DNA of 64,000 bases, from positions 1,426,001 through 1,490,000 of the forward strand of contig OZ345373.1 of assembly GCA_977006965.1 (NCBI GenBank). Direction: 5' to 3'. The notes under the pieces were generated by a model. The model saw nothing but the letters and a program-made list of their open reading frames with translations, ran no database searches and was not told the origin of the DNA. Below are positions 1-9,312 of the stretch, one piece after another. The stretch's first letter is position 1. Each line of letters starts with the position of its first letter. Both the position numbers and the translations under genes were made by a program. Source of the stretch: Phymatolithon calcareum. Its lineage: Eukaryota > Rhodophyta > Florideophyceae > Hapalidiales.

Positions 1-54
1 ACGAAAATATTCACGGTCGATATTGACCCTCGGCAACCGGAACCCGCAGTACCT

Positions 55-1320
55 GTGCGTCCTGGCCTCGCACAGGCCTTACCTGATGACGAAGCCCAGG
101 CCAGATTCGCGGCACGGGTCCCGGAGTCGCCCGCCGCGGGCGAGCGGGTGACGGTGGATGACGTTAGCTTGAACCACCTGTCGGGCGTCGAACAAGCCCA
201 AGTCCGCGATATGCTTTGCGAGTTCGAGGACATGTTGCAGGCCATCTGGGAACCGTGAAGGTCACCGAACACCGAATCGGATGGTGCTCGACCCGTGCGG
301 CTGCCGCCCCACCGTGCGGGGCATAAGGCCCGGGAGGTCGAGAAGACCGAAGTGGAGGAAATGTTGCGCTTGGATGTCGTCGAGCCCGCAGCGTCGGAGT
401 GGTCCTCCCCGGTTGTCATTGTCCCTAAACCGGACGGACGGTGGCGCTTCTGCGTGCATTACCGGCGCCTGAATGCCCTGTCTATGAAGGACTCGTATCC
501 TCTGCCGCGTATGGATGAGTGCATCGACTCCCTGGGCGACGCCAAGTTCTTCACGACTCTGGACTGCAACTGGGGGTTCTGGCAGATTCCCATTCGCGAC
601 GAAGACCGCGACAAAACGACATTTACCTGTCACAGCGGAACCTTCCGATTCAAGAAAATGCCCTTCGGCCTGACCAACGCCCCGGCCACGTTCCAACGCA
701 CCATCGACATTATGCTCGCTCGCTTTAAATGGCAGTCGTGCCTGGTGTACATCGACGACATCATTGTCTTTTCGTCTTCATTCGACGACCACCTGCAACA
801 CGTCAAGGAAATACTGTGCGCGTTGAAAGCGGCCGGACTGTCACTGAAGCTGAAGAAGTGCACCTTCTTTGACCGGTCGGTCAACTACTTGGGCCATACA
901 ATCCGGCTAGGCCTTCTTGAGGTGGCGAACCGCAACACCGACGCCATCCAAGGGTTCAAAGTCCCGACTAGCCAGACGAAGCTCCGCTCTTTCCTTTGAC
1001 TTTGCAACGTCTACCGACGTTTTATTCCGAACTTTGCACGTGTAGCAGCGCCTCTCACGGAGCTCTTAAAGAAGGAGCAGGGGGCCTCGCTCCCCGTGTT
1101 TGACGATCACCGCTTGGCCGCGTTTGGCCTCTTGAAGAAAGCATTAGCTTTCCCGCCCGTTCTGCGGCTGCCCCGTCGGGGTTTGCGCTACTCGGTCGAT
1201 ACAGATGCCTGCGACCATCAGATTGGCTGTGTGCTCTTTCAAACACACGAAGACGGGAAGCGATACCCGCTGGGCTTCTGGAGCCGACAGCTCCGACCGG
1301 CAGAGAAAAACTACTCTGCG
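55..1320 (+). pseudogene. pol: Ty3 pol: protease-RT linker, reverse transcriptase and start of RNase H (broken)
   Basis: The frame from about 295 shows the Ty3 RT blocks in order: an SSPVVIVPKPDGRWRFCV-like first block, LDCNWGFWQIPI (catalytic Asp), FGLTNAPATFQR, the YIDD active site followed by IIVFS (about 745-775), and the thumb segment ending at SFL. A TGA at 997-999 replaces an expected glycine codon before LCNVYRRFIPNF; the same frame then continues through the RNase H opening DTDACDHQIG near 1198. The upstream piece (55-258), carrying the LNHLSGVEQAQVRDML linker, lies in another frame. A single-base frameshift near 1320 throws the reading into the next frame. RT copies the element RNA into DNA in the particle; this copy cannot encode a full enzyme. 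Confidence 0.9.
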
Positions 1321-2501
1321 GCGAGAAGGAATGCCTGGCCATCATATGGGCCGTACAGATCCTCCAACCGTATCTCCAATTGGAGGAGTTTGATCTGTTT
1401 GCCGATCACCAGGCGCTCCGCTGGATTTTCAGCCTCGCCGATGGGTCAAATCGCCTCGCACGTTGGCGCCTCGTTTTGATGGGGCATCGCTTCAAGGTGC
1501 ATTACAACAAAGGCGCCCAGAATACGATCGCCGACACCATCTCGCGTTTACCCACGTACGGCGATTGTCCATTCGGACCAGATCTGGACATTCCCTGCCT
1601 AGCAGTTGAAACCGCGATCGGAAAGGGGCAAACATGTGACCCACTTGATCAAGACGACTTCGAATGGGTGGAGGACTTCTCCTCCTTCGCAGAAGACTTG
1701 GCCCCACCAGCTTTGCTGGTTGCGACGGTCATCGAAGCAACGGACCACAGCCCAATCTCGATTGGAGAGTACATCGAGGCCCAGTCTGCCGACCCCTGGT
1801 GCTGCGTACTCGCATCAAAGGTGGACGACGGCCGGTCGGCCAGGTTCAAGCGTGACGACCGCGGCCTTCCGGTTCTGGTCGCTCCCCTTGACCTTTCACA
1901 CCAGATCGTTGTTCCCCCGGCTTTGAGGCCTCGTGTGTTTCACTTGGCGCATTATCCGCGGCTTGCGGGCCATCCGGGCACTACTCGAATGTACCAGACC
2001 TTGCGCCGAGAATTCTACTGGCCGTCTATGGCCCTTGACGTTGTACGCACGGTGCGATCATGCACCCCATGTGGAAAGGAGCGCCTAAAGCTCCGCCGCC
2101 ACAGTTAGTGGTTGAAGTTGTTCCCCGCATCCCAGCCTTTGGAGTTCGTCTCTATCGACATCCTCGGTCCGTTCCGCAAGACCAAAGACGGGCACGAGAA
2201 CTTGTTGGTCATCACGGACCGCTATTCAAAGCTCACGCGAGCAGTCCCGCTCAAGTCCACAACGGCGCACGCAGTGGCCTCGGCATTTTGTAACCACTGG
2301 GTATTCGCTTACGGAGCGCCGGTGTACCTTTTGTCGGACAATGGCCAGCAGTTCGCATCCAAACACTTTCAGGCCGTTTGCCAGACCCTAGGAATTCGGA
2401 ACCTATTCACTGCGGCTTACAATCCACAGACTAACGGCCAAGCGGAACGATACAATCGCACCATACTCGCGGCCTTGCGCGTACGTGACAGAGCACCTTG
2501 A
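1321..2501 (+). pseudogene. pol: Ty3 pol: RNase H remainder and integrase core (broken)
   Basis: After the frameshift near 1320 the frame reads through the RNase H acidic motif (an EKECLAIIWA-like stretch), then FADHQALRWIFSL, typical of Ty3 RNase H. The integrase zinc finger follows near 1940-2085 as HLAHYP...GHPGTT and CTPCGKER (HHCC type). A TAG at 2106-2108 interrupts the chain. Downstream, in the same frame, come SIDILGPF, LSDNGQQF and NGQAERYN, the three acidic residues of the D,D35E catalytic core. The frame is lost again around 2475-2500. Integrase joins the cDNA ends to host DNA. The domain order and motifs are unambiguous; the enzyme is inactivated by one nonsense codon and flanking frameshifts. 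Confidence 0.9.
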
Positions 2502-3333
2502 CGACTGGGATCGCTTTGCAGGCGCGCTGTCGTACGGGTACAATACCCAGATTCATAGCGCCACGGGGTTCAGTCCCCTTGAACTCACTGTCAGTCGACA
2601 ACCAGTGCACTTGAACATCCAAAACGTGGCCTCATCCGGTGAACCCCACCCTCGCCTGCAACGAGAACAATTTTTGGCGCGCCTCAAGGCCCTCATGGCC
2701 ACTGCGGACAAAAATATCCGTCGCGCCCGAGCACGATACAAAGCCAACTTCGACAAGGCCGTGAGACCTTCCGCAGAAGACATCCGCCCCGGAACGTTCG
2801 TCTTCTTACGGCGTGAGGCCCCCACGAAGGAAGAACCCGAACGGAACAAGCTCGCGTCCCTCGCAACTGGGCCCTATCGAGTCGTAAAGACCTCGGTGAA
2901 GAACGTCGTCATCATCAACGCATCGGGCGTTGACGACACCGTCTCTCGCGACCGCGTGGTCCTTGCACCAACTCCGCCCGACGGGCTGCCACTGGTCGCC
3001 GACGACCGCACTCTAGAGGAGCGTCGACGTGAGGAGCGCCATCGGGGTGCCGCGGTCAGGGCCCCACTAAACGAAGAACCAGAAGCGACGCAGGAGGGAG
3101 AGAACTCCGATGGTGACGAGTATGTCTTTGGCCGCTTGATCGCTTTCGATCCCGCCTTAAACCGAATACGAGCACGCTGGCTCGGGTACGGCCCGGAAGA
3201 CGACACCTCGCAACGTCCGGACAGCCTCCCCTTGCACAAGCTGCGCTCCTTCTTCCGCAAGCGCAAAGGGGGAATCCCGGAAAAGGTTATCGGTGCCCTT
3301 CCAGAGCACCTGCGCGACGCCGCGCGACAGTAA
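2485..3333 (+). pseudogene. pol: Ty3 pol: integrase C-terminal domain with chromodomain-like tail
   Basis: This 282-residue frame continues from integrase (TEHLDDWDRFAGALSYGYN, then the conserved SATGFSPLEL). The GPY/F-type C-terminal segment is visible as LASLATGPYRVVKTS near residues 126-140. Residues about 205-265 read RLIAFDPALNRIRARWLGYG followed by PEDDTSQRPDSL. This matches the chromodomain pattern of a strand-forming KWxGY segment then a DxTxxP-like segment, so the element belongs to the chromovirus branch that targets modified chromatin. The usual aromatic W after the T is replaced by Q, so histone-mark binding may be lost or atypical. The frame ends in TAA at 3331-3333, the natural end of pol. 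Confidence 0.8.
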
Positions 3334-3649
3334 CCTGGGCCGCTGTGTCGCGCCCTGGACCACTCCTCGCGTTCCGGCAGGGACACTATTTGGAGAGCCC
3401 GCACTCTTCTTAAGGAGGGGAGGGGTCGGGAATGGGTGGGGGGCAGAGGACTTGGACGGAAGAGCCCTCGCGACTTCATTGGATCGCCCGCTTTCATACG
3501 TGACATCCTGTCAATTTCTTTGGGCCCTCCTAACATGGACGTACGGGGTCACAAGTATTTCTGGACAAATGGCCTAAGTCGGCCTGCGTTCTTCAGTCAA
3601 TAACAAATGGCCTAAATCGGCCTAAAGTTCAAACGTACGTCTAACGAAG

Positions 3650-4465
3650 CTAACAGGTGTGGGCAGCAGGGATCCGGTGCGGCAGCAGATCGCGCGGGGC
3701 CCAATATACCAAGCGAAGAGCCTCGATTGCGGCCTCTTTTCCGGCCTGGTCGCGAACATGGGCAGATCCACGCGCGATGCCGGCAACATCTTTGAACAAG
3801 GCCCGCACCACCGTGGACACTTCCTCGTCATCGACCCAGTATAGGTCCTTGCACTCCAAGGGGGAAAGACCCATCGCGTTGAACAACTTGTGAATCCTAG
3901 AATCCGTGAACACGCCGACGGCCATGTCAGTCACCTCCTGGCCCACCATTGGCCTCAACTCGTACAGAGGGGTTGGCGACACAAGAGACACGCCTTGGTC
4001 GTCGATGATCTCCGCGGCCTGAGCGGCCCAACGAGCGGTACGAAGCGCACGATTCACCGCGCTTTCCGGATCCTCGGTCTCGGCGGAAGATGATCGAACG
4101 CCCTTGATGACCTCCTCGACAGCCGTTCCAGTCGAAACATCGACGAAGTCCAGAGGCCCTTCCGGTGCCGAGTTGGCCCTCGGATGGTGTTGAGCACCGT
4201 CATCCTCGTCGCAAGGCTCCTCGACAGTCACACGGGTGAAGAAGCGGAGCAAGGGGCGCTCAACGGTGAGCATGAATCCACATCGACCGGGCTGATACAT
4301 GCCAAAGGCCACCATGGCCGGGGAGGTGGCCTCATCATCATTCTTCTTAGGGACATCTTCGTTTCCATCCCTTGGCCGTTTCGTGCGGCATTCCGATTCG
4401 ACATTCTCACTCGCGCCGCCGGCAGTGGAAGTGGCCTCGGCAGGCACGCGGTCGGCCTTGGCCAA
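3650..4465 (-). CDS. Antisense ORF between pol and the 3' LTR of the Ty3 element
   Basis: A 271-codon open frame runs opposite to pol in the 3' non-pol region. The first ATG in frame is near 4315 (about 221 residues, beginning MVAFGMYQPG); the 5' extension to 4465 opens with TTG. The product is acidic and lysine-poor in the middle, with an N-terminal stretch rich in E, D, K and T, a long helical-looking centre around ECKDLYWVDDEEVSTVVRAL, and no membrane segment or recognisable domain. Additional ORFs in antisense between pol and the 3' LTR are known from several plant Ty3 lineages, where their role is unresolved. It could be a captured host gene or a chance open frame in GC-rich DNA. I do not recognise the family. 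Confidence 0.45.
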   Translation of the reverse strand: MAKADRVPAEATSTAGGASENVESECRTKRPRDGNEDVPKKNDDEATSPAMVAFGMYQPGRCGFMLTVERPLLRFFTRVTVEEPCDEDDGAQHHPRANSAPEGPLDFVDVSTGTAVEEVIKGVRSSSAETEDPESAVNRALRTARWAAQAAEIIDDQGVSLVSPTPLYELRPMVGQEVTDMAVGVFTDSRIHKLFNAMGLSPLECKDLYWVDDEEVSTVVRALFKDVAGIARGSAHVRDQAGKEAAIEALRLVYWAPRDLLPHRIPAAHTC

Positions 4466-4594
4466 GCAATTTGCCCTTCTTTCTGCAATTCTGGCCTTCT
4501 AAAAGGACTCCTCGGGCGAAATGAACCCCGTTTCGCAGTGAAGGGGTAAGGGCCTTGTCCCTGCTGACTCGTCTGCCTCGCCGAATGCTGCGGA

Positions 4595-4610
4595 TTTAAG
4601 GAGGGGAGGG
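4595..4610 (+). other. Polypurine tract of the Ty3 element
   Basis: The purine run AAGGAGGGGAGGG abuts the TGTAGTAG start of the LTR, as expected of the primer for plus-strand synthesis. A near-identical run lies at 3411-3425 just after pol and is not followed by an LTR; it may be a central-type or decayed duplicate tract. Confidence 0.7.
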
Positions 4611-5106
4611 TGTAGTAGTATGGATGGGTGGCCCTGAGGCCTTGCTTTTCCCCGACCATTACAGCCCACATGGGCTTACACGCTGTGCCCTCGACTCCGT
4701 CGTCCACTCCGTTTAGGTTTATTTCTAGTATGATAAGACCGATTTGGTAGTATATGGCGGGCTTTTGGCCGCCGGCCCTCAGTAAAAGGGGCAACCCGTG
4801 TTTGGTCCAGATCGACCGTTTTCAGTTCCAACCTTCGCGGACCTTTCGCCTCAGGGAAGGCCTCGCGTACGACCTCGACTTTGCGCCGTCGGTCAAGCCT
4901 CGGTCCTAGGACCCTCGCCCCTGTGTCTGCGTACGGACGTTGGTGTCCTCTTGCGATTGGACCACAAGTCCGTGTGTGTGTTTTGTTGTTTGCTCTGCCA
5001 CTATCCTCTGTCGGGAGAGACCAATCGCTGGAGCCTTGCACAGCCTCAACGGCCAACCGTTCCCGAACTACTTAGTGGCGTCGATCCGCCGATCTGCGCT
5101 ACCACA
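4611..5106 (+). repeat. 3' LTR of the Ty3 element
   Basis: The 496-bp segment begins TGTAGTAG and ends CTACCACA, forming an 8-bp imperfect terminal inverted repeat (TG...CA). It is preceded directly by the polypurine tract. Its right edge coincides with the point where the sequence again matches repeat X (21715-21732 on the other strand). The second LTR lies outside the window, so age cannot be estimated here. Confidence 0.8.
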
Positions 5107-5231
5107 GGTTGCGCGCTATCTTTCATTGCGCCATGAAAAAATGCGGGTAACCTTTGTCCCACTGAAGCTGCGCGATAACGGCTCCATTGGAAAAACTCAT
5201 TCAGCTGCACTCTGCCAATATGGAAAACCGC
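5107..5231 (-). repeat. Repeat X, third copy, left part (inverted)
   Basis: On the minus strand this matches the segments near 21600-21732 and 27484-27550: shared blocks include GGTTGCGCGCTATC, CGGCTCCATTGGAA and a terminal AAAACCGC. It is cut off by the Ty3 LTR on the left and by a hAT element on the right. Its continuation is at 7937-8086. Confidence 0.75.
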
Positions 5232-5365
5232 CAGGGATTGCGAAAATTCTATTGTTTGCGATTGCAGTCCCGGGTGCATTTTATCAATTTAATTGCTCAG
5301 TTTTGTTTGTTGCAATTCGCATTGCAATTTGAAGGCTTCCCACAATATAGACATCAATTCTTTAT

Positions 5366-7224
5366 TCAAGCAAGTTCACCTAGCTGCATGTAATCTTCAT
5401 GTTCTTCGATAGCCCTCTCGACACATTGGTTGACAACCATAGACATAGCCTGCTTCACGGTTTGCTCATCCCAGTAGGAGCGGTTGACTTTCAGAAAAAG
5501 CATCGCCTCAAAGACAATAGGAGTTGTTCCCTTCCTATGGTCTCGTAGAATATAGTTCGCCATAGACCAAAGTCGCTCCACCTCAGCAACGGACCCCAGT
5601 ATAAATTGGGTGTTAATGTATTCCTTCGATCCCGCGCTACCGGTGTTCTTCTTCAGTTTCTTTAGTCTGTCGGCCATACTCATCGGTTCGAGCACATCAA
5701 TCTCAGCATCTTGTTCCGTTCGTCTTTGTAATAGCCCCTTTCACCTCTCTTTCTCAACGTCTGACATGCTGTTCGTCTCCCCACGTTGGATTTTCACCAC
5801 TCCTGACTCAAATGAAGCATCCCGCACGATTTGAGAAGTAGGAGAGATATGGTAATCAACCAACTGGCATTGAAAAAATGCTGATTCCAGAATGGATTGG
5901 AGAGAATAAATTCCATCAAGTAACTCATCCAAAGCCATACGTGCATCCGATAGTGTTAGACCCCCTTTTGAAGCTCCATGGTCACCGTGTTGATCTCGCC
6001 CAGCTGGTCAGAAAACTTAGCAGCTCTATTCTTGAACGCGCTCCTTCGATCGATTACTAGGTCAGCATCTTCTGCATCCGCTTTTGCAATTAACACACTT
6101 CTGATACGATAGAACCGTTGAAGCATGAGATATGTTGTAGACCGTCGGGTTGCATTGTTCATAACTGGACTGAGATTACATAAATTACGGAGAATCGCCT
6201 GGTTTTTTCGTCTCATCCGGCAGTTTCTCATCACATTATGCACAGACTCGATAGTGGTCGACAACGTCCTGTCCTTCTCAATCATACGCCGTACTTACAA
6301 GAGTAACTTTTATCTAGCACAGCCCACCTTTGGAATCTCCATCAGTTTGGCAATGAGTTTGTTAACGCTGCAATTTTCGGCTGTCAGGCAAGTAGTCCAT
6401 TCATACACGTCGATTTTGTAGACATCATGCATAATGTCTTCTAAGAATCGAACATTCGCTTCGGCAGTGAACTTGGTAACCTCTGACGTAGCCGTAGTAC
6501 CAGAATCATTAGTTGCTTCCGATGCTTCATCCATAGGGCTTACGGCGATGAGCGGTGCAACTGGAACCTCTTCTTCGACCAAAGTGCCATTCACTAGAAC
6601 CTTGACCTTTCGGCAGTACGACGCAAACAAACCGACGTAGTGGACCCCGTTATGAGTCCATGCGTCATGCATTAGAGCCCCACGCGTCTGCTTCATCTCA
6701 TCCGATATTTTGCGCTCAACCAGCTCGACAATCGAGAAAAGCACCTTCTTGAAAGTATCATGGCAGAACGCAGCGTCATGCTTGGAGAATGCACGAACTT
6801 TGCGGTCCTCTACAAATCCAATTGGTAGAGACTTGAAAATGATGAAACGAAGATAGTTGTTCATCGCCTTTTCACGTTCCTTGAGCTTCATCACCATTGA
6901 CGATTGAACTGTGAACGACGACCCGGATCTCAACTTCTCGGCAAGAACGGCTCGGTATATCTCTAGCAAATGTTCTTCGCTTCCACCTCCAATGCAACGC
7001 TTGAGATGATTGTACGGGTTGGAGAACCCAGTACCCTTAACGAAGAAAAACTCACTTCCTCCAGTACACTGATCACCTTTTGAGCAGAGATAGACCCAAA
7101 ATGGCACATTCCGTCGAGTTCGGCCTACTTGACGCGAGTGTATATCACGGGTTTGTTCTCGAATGAGCTTCATGAGCAGCTGCACAACTTGTTTCGGCTT
7201 TGGTTTCGGTGAAGGTAGTGTCAT
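5366..7224 (-). pseudogene. hAT transposase, broken
   Basis: Starts at ATG (7222-7224). Residues 1-80 carry a BED-like zinc-binding region (LCSKGDQCTGG ... NPYNHLKRC). Residues about 200-300 include MHDAWTHNG and CLTAENCSVNKLIAKL, then IPKVGCA. The next codons are two in-frame stops near 6290-6312 where hAT enzymes have a conserved SHxLxLAV segment, followed in the same frame by MIEKDRTLSTTIESVHNVM. A frameshift near 5945 precedes MALDELLDGIYSLQ, another stop lies near 5741, and the C-terminal dimerisation domain follows (VAEVERLWSMANYILRDHRK ... EAMLFLKVNRSYWD, about 5430-5600). Total is about 620 codons, close to the family's usual length. hAT transposases excise and reinsert the element. 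This one is inactive. Confidence 0.88.
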
Positions 7225-7593
7225 CGCTAGTAGATCGGAATGTGCTGGAACGTTGAACGAGGTCTGATAGGTGGGTTGGACTCGACTGTGAAGCGGAATG
7301 CGTGAGAATTTCGGAGAAGGCTGATAGGTTTCAAATCAAGAGATCTAATGCTATCCCTTTTATAGTTGAGTTTGAACCATCGTGACTGCTAGACTCAAAT
7401 CGTAGCTAAAGACATTCAAGCCGTTGTTCTGTATCTGGCTGATATATTGATCGATACAGCTGAGTAGATGATAGCACATGAATAGGCCCATTTTTGAAAC
7501 CGTTTGGAGTCCAACGGCTCAATCTCGTCTTTATTTCTCATAGCAAGAAGTAGCCGTGGCCCAAGTGTCATAGATGTTTTGGTGGCATACAGA

Positions 7594-7814
7594 ACGTACT
7601 CTGGGTATTACTAGAACAAAGACCACGTACTGAACATAAGGTGAGTACGTTGATTCTTGCATCCGATTAATGTGCTCTGTCTAATGTTCATCTACGTACT
7701 CTGGGTATTATTAGAACAAAGGCCACGTCCTGAACATGAGGTGAGTACGTTGATTCCCTCAACATTCTGCTCTACTCACCCCCCCATAACATTCCCCTGG
7801 TCCAATATTCATCT
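7594..7814. repeat. Subterminal 100-bp direct repeat, two units, inside hAT-1
   Basis: ACGTACTCTGGGTATTA begins at 7594 and again at 7694; each unit also contains TGAACAT..AGGTGAGTACG and ends ..TTCATCT. The second unit is slightly longer. Lying between the transposase start and the right terminal repeat, they are plausible transposase-binding or promoter repeats (inference). Confidence 0.7.
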
Positions 7815-7936
7815 GCCACGATCCTCAGTATTAGGTGCGACCAATTCGAATTGCAATTCAGTTCGAAGAACCAATTTGGGTGGAATTGGGAAAAATTGCA
7901 ATTAAATTGATAGCAATGGAATTGGCGCAACCCCTG

Positions 7937-8086
7937 AGAACCGCTAACTTTTGCGAGATTCAATAGTTGACGTACAGTGAACAGAAAGAATCAGGTCACC
8001 ACATCCTGTGGCAAACGTGATCGCTCCGCATTGTGGCCGTTTGAGCGCCCAGTCAGGCCTTATAAACTCATTGAGGCCGGACCGCA
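7937..8086 (-). repeat. Repeat X, third copy, right part (inverted)
   Basis: Reverse complement of 21460-21600 and 27360-27480; shared blocks include TTGACGTACAGTGAACAGAAAGAATCA and GCCTTATAAACTCATTGAGG in shorter pieces. It abuts the SOUL-gene fragment at about 8087. Together with 5107-5231 it is the pre-insertion target of hAT-1. Confidence 0.75.
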
Positions 8087-8087
8087 G

Positions 8088-8435
8088 CTATCCATCAGCG
8101 AGTCCCAACAATCCACATGACGCATAACCCTTCCGTCGGCGTTCAACACATAGTCGCTCGTGCCGGTGAAAGTCACGCGCGGCCGCCAGGGGAGGCGCGC
8201 CGTCATGCGCAGCATCCAGCGCAAGCGCACCAGAGCCGCCGACACGGACGTGTACGTCCTAGAGATGCAGCTCAGTATCCGTGAACACGGATGAGTGACA
8301 TAGAAATGCAATATTGGAGCGAAAAAGGTCAATGCCGCGGAACTTCGTCAGCGAGTCCTCGAAATGTACGTCAGTGGTGTAAAGGTCGTAGTGCGCGTCG
8401 CAAGGACCGCGAAAGAGGTCCAGAAGATGATGTCG
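8088..8435 (-). pseudogene. Fragment of the DUF2358/SOUL gene
   Basis: The minus strand encodes pieces near-identical to the DUF2358 domain of the intact gene at 16237-17253. They read DLFRGPCDAHYDLY, then FRSNIAFL..SSVFTDTELHL in one frame, and RWMLRMTARLPWRPR, FTGTSDYVLNADGRV and HVDCWDSL in another. A frameshift separates the two blocks near 8270. The SOUL domain and the transit peptide are absent. The upstream sequence to 8528 (EKLHQAAEDVLVTFKTLGRE) does not match the intact gene. It lies next to repeat X, which normally sits several kb downstream of the intact SOUL gene. This fits a duplicated segment with an internal deletion. Confidence 0.85.
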
Positions 8436-8548
8436 AATCCGCCGAGAAAAGGCCTGGTATTCACGGCCGAGAGTCTTAAATGTTACCAGCACATCTTCTG
8501 CCGCTTGGTGCAACTTTTCGATTGGCATGATCAGAGGTGGGCGAGGAC

Positions 8549-9304
8549 CAGGCTTGGAACCAATTTAATTGCTGGAATTGGTGAAGGAAAGAGCAATCGT
8601 GCAATTCAACTGTTCGTCGCTTCTTCTTGTCAATTTAAACTGCAATTGGCAATCCCTACTCCAATCGATACTGCAATTCCTACCCTTTACTGCAATTCGT
8701 TTACCAATTAGCGAAGCCTAACTCTTCTTCGTTTCCGTTCACCAGTCACGACTTGATATGGTTGTAGGGGTTTGTGTAGCCCTTGTTGTGCTCAAAAACG
8801 AACTCCGGTTTTGACTTGGAGGTGCATGTCTCTCCACCCGGGCACTGAAACACTTGAAAAGTCACATTTGTTCGAACACCGGATCCTCGACGAATGTTGA
8901 CATCGCAAAGTTCTTCGCGGAGCTTCTTCATGAGAAGTAGGACCACCTCTTTCTTCGACGGTTTGCGTGATGGGGGCGACATGGTGAATTTGGCCCGGGC
9001 GATATTAACTTAGCAGTCTCTTTGGCTTTTATATGAGTACCATCGTACTTCTATGCAGCAGCCACGTTTATCTGAAGCAATGTGCTAACATAGACGTATG
9101 TTGCAAGTACAAAAGGGGTACGTATTCAAATGCATCGAATGCGTAAGAAAACGTAGCGCAATACGCATCGCAATTGAATCTTCGTGAGAAATACACATTG
9201 CAATTAGATGCTCATCGTACCTCGCAAATTTCAATCACGAGTCTAACTCGAATTGCAATTAATTGCAATGACTTGGAATTGCAATCAAATTGGTTCCAAG
9301 CCTG
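8549..9304. mobile_element. Non-autonomous hAT transposon (hAT-2)
   Basis: Perfectly delimited: terminal inverted repeat CAGGCTTGGAACCAATTT at the left, the same at the right on the other strand, and an identical 8-bp target duplication GCGAGGAC at 8541-8548 and 9305-9312. At 756 bp it is too short for a transposase but keeps the N-terminal coding end of one related to hAT-1. Subterminal DNA is full of GCAATT/AATTGC words. Confidence 0.92.
8746..8982 (-). pseudogene. hAT transposase N-terminal remnant in hAT-2
   Basis: A 78-residue frame from an ATG at 8980-8982 aligns with the N-terminus of the hAT-1 protein: SPPSRKPSKKEVVLLLMKKL against SPKPKPKQVVQLLMKLIRE, and TNPYNHIK against SNPYNHLK. 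It holds the BED-like cysteines (CPGGETCTS) and stops before the catalytic region. The rest of the gene is deleted, so the element depends on transposase supplied elsewhere. Confidence 0.85.
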
Positions 9305-9312
9305 GCGAGGAC

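Larger units (their letters stand above)
1..5106 (+). mobile_element. Ty3/gypsy chromovirus-type LTR retrotransposon, 5' part outside window
   Basis: Seen: pol reading frames run rightward from the window edge to 3333 in the Ty3 order reverse transcriptase, RNase H, integrase, then a chromodomain-like tail, followed by a roughly 1.2-kb region with an antisense ORF, a purine-rich tract at 4595-4610 and a 496-bp LTR at 4611-5106. The 5' LTR, gag and protease lie left of the window. The right boundary is set by the LTR ending in CTACCACA and by the adjoining GGTTGCGCGCTATC. That adjoining sequence also occurs uninterrupted near 21715-21732 (opposite strand), so the element landed in a copy of dispersed repeat X. 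The expected 5-bp target duplication would be GGTTG, but the left side is not visible. The coding part has stops and frameshifts, so this copy is dead. Confidence 0.9.
5232..7936 (-). mobile_element. hAT-family DNA transposon (hAT-1), full length but decayed
   Basis: Ends are terminal inverted repeats: left CAGGGATTGCGAAAATTC, right (reverse complement) CAGGGGTTGCGCCAATTC. Flanking 8-bp target duplications are AAAACCGC (5224-5231) and AGAACCGC (7937-7944), 7 of 8 identical. A decayed hAT transposase lies inside on the minus strand, and both subterminal regions are rich in CAATT/AATTG words. The unoccupied target is seen in the paralogous repeat X copies near 21600 and 27480, where GCAAACCG runs straight on, so the boundaries are independently supported. 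Total length is 2705 bp. Confidence 0.9.

Noticed and set aside
6275-6312. GTAAGT in the hAT-1 transposase as an intron 5' splice site
   Set aside because: The frame on both sides continues collinearly with the hAT consensus, so point nonsense changes explain the stops better than an intron.
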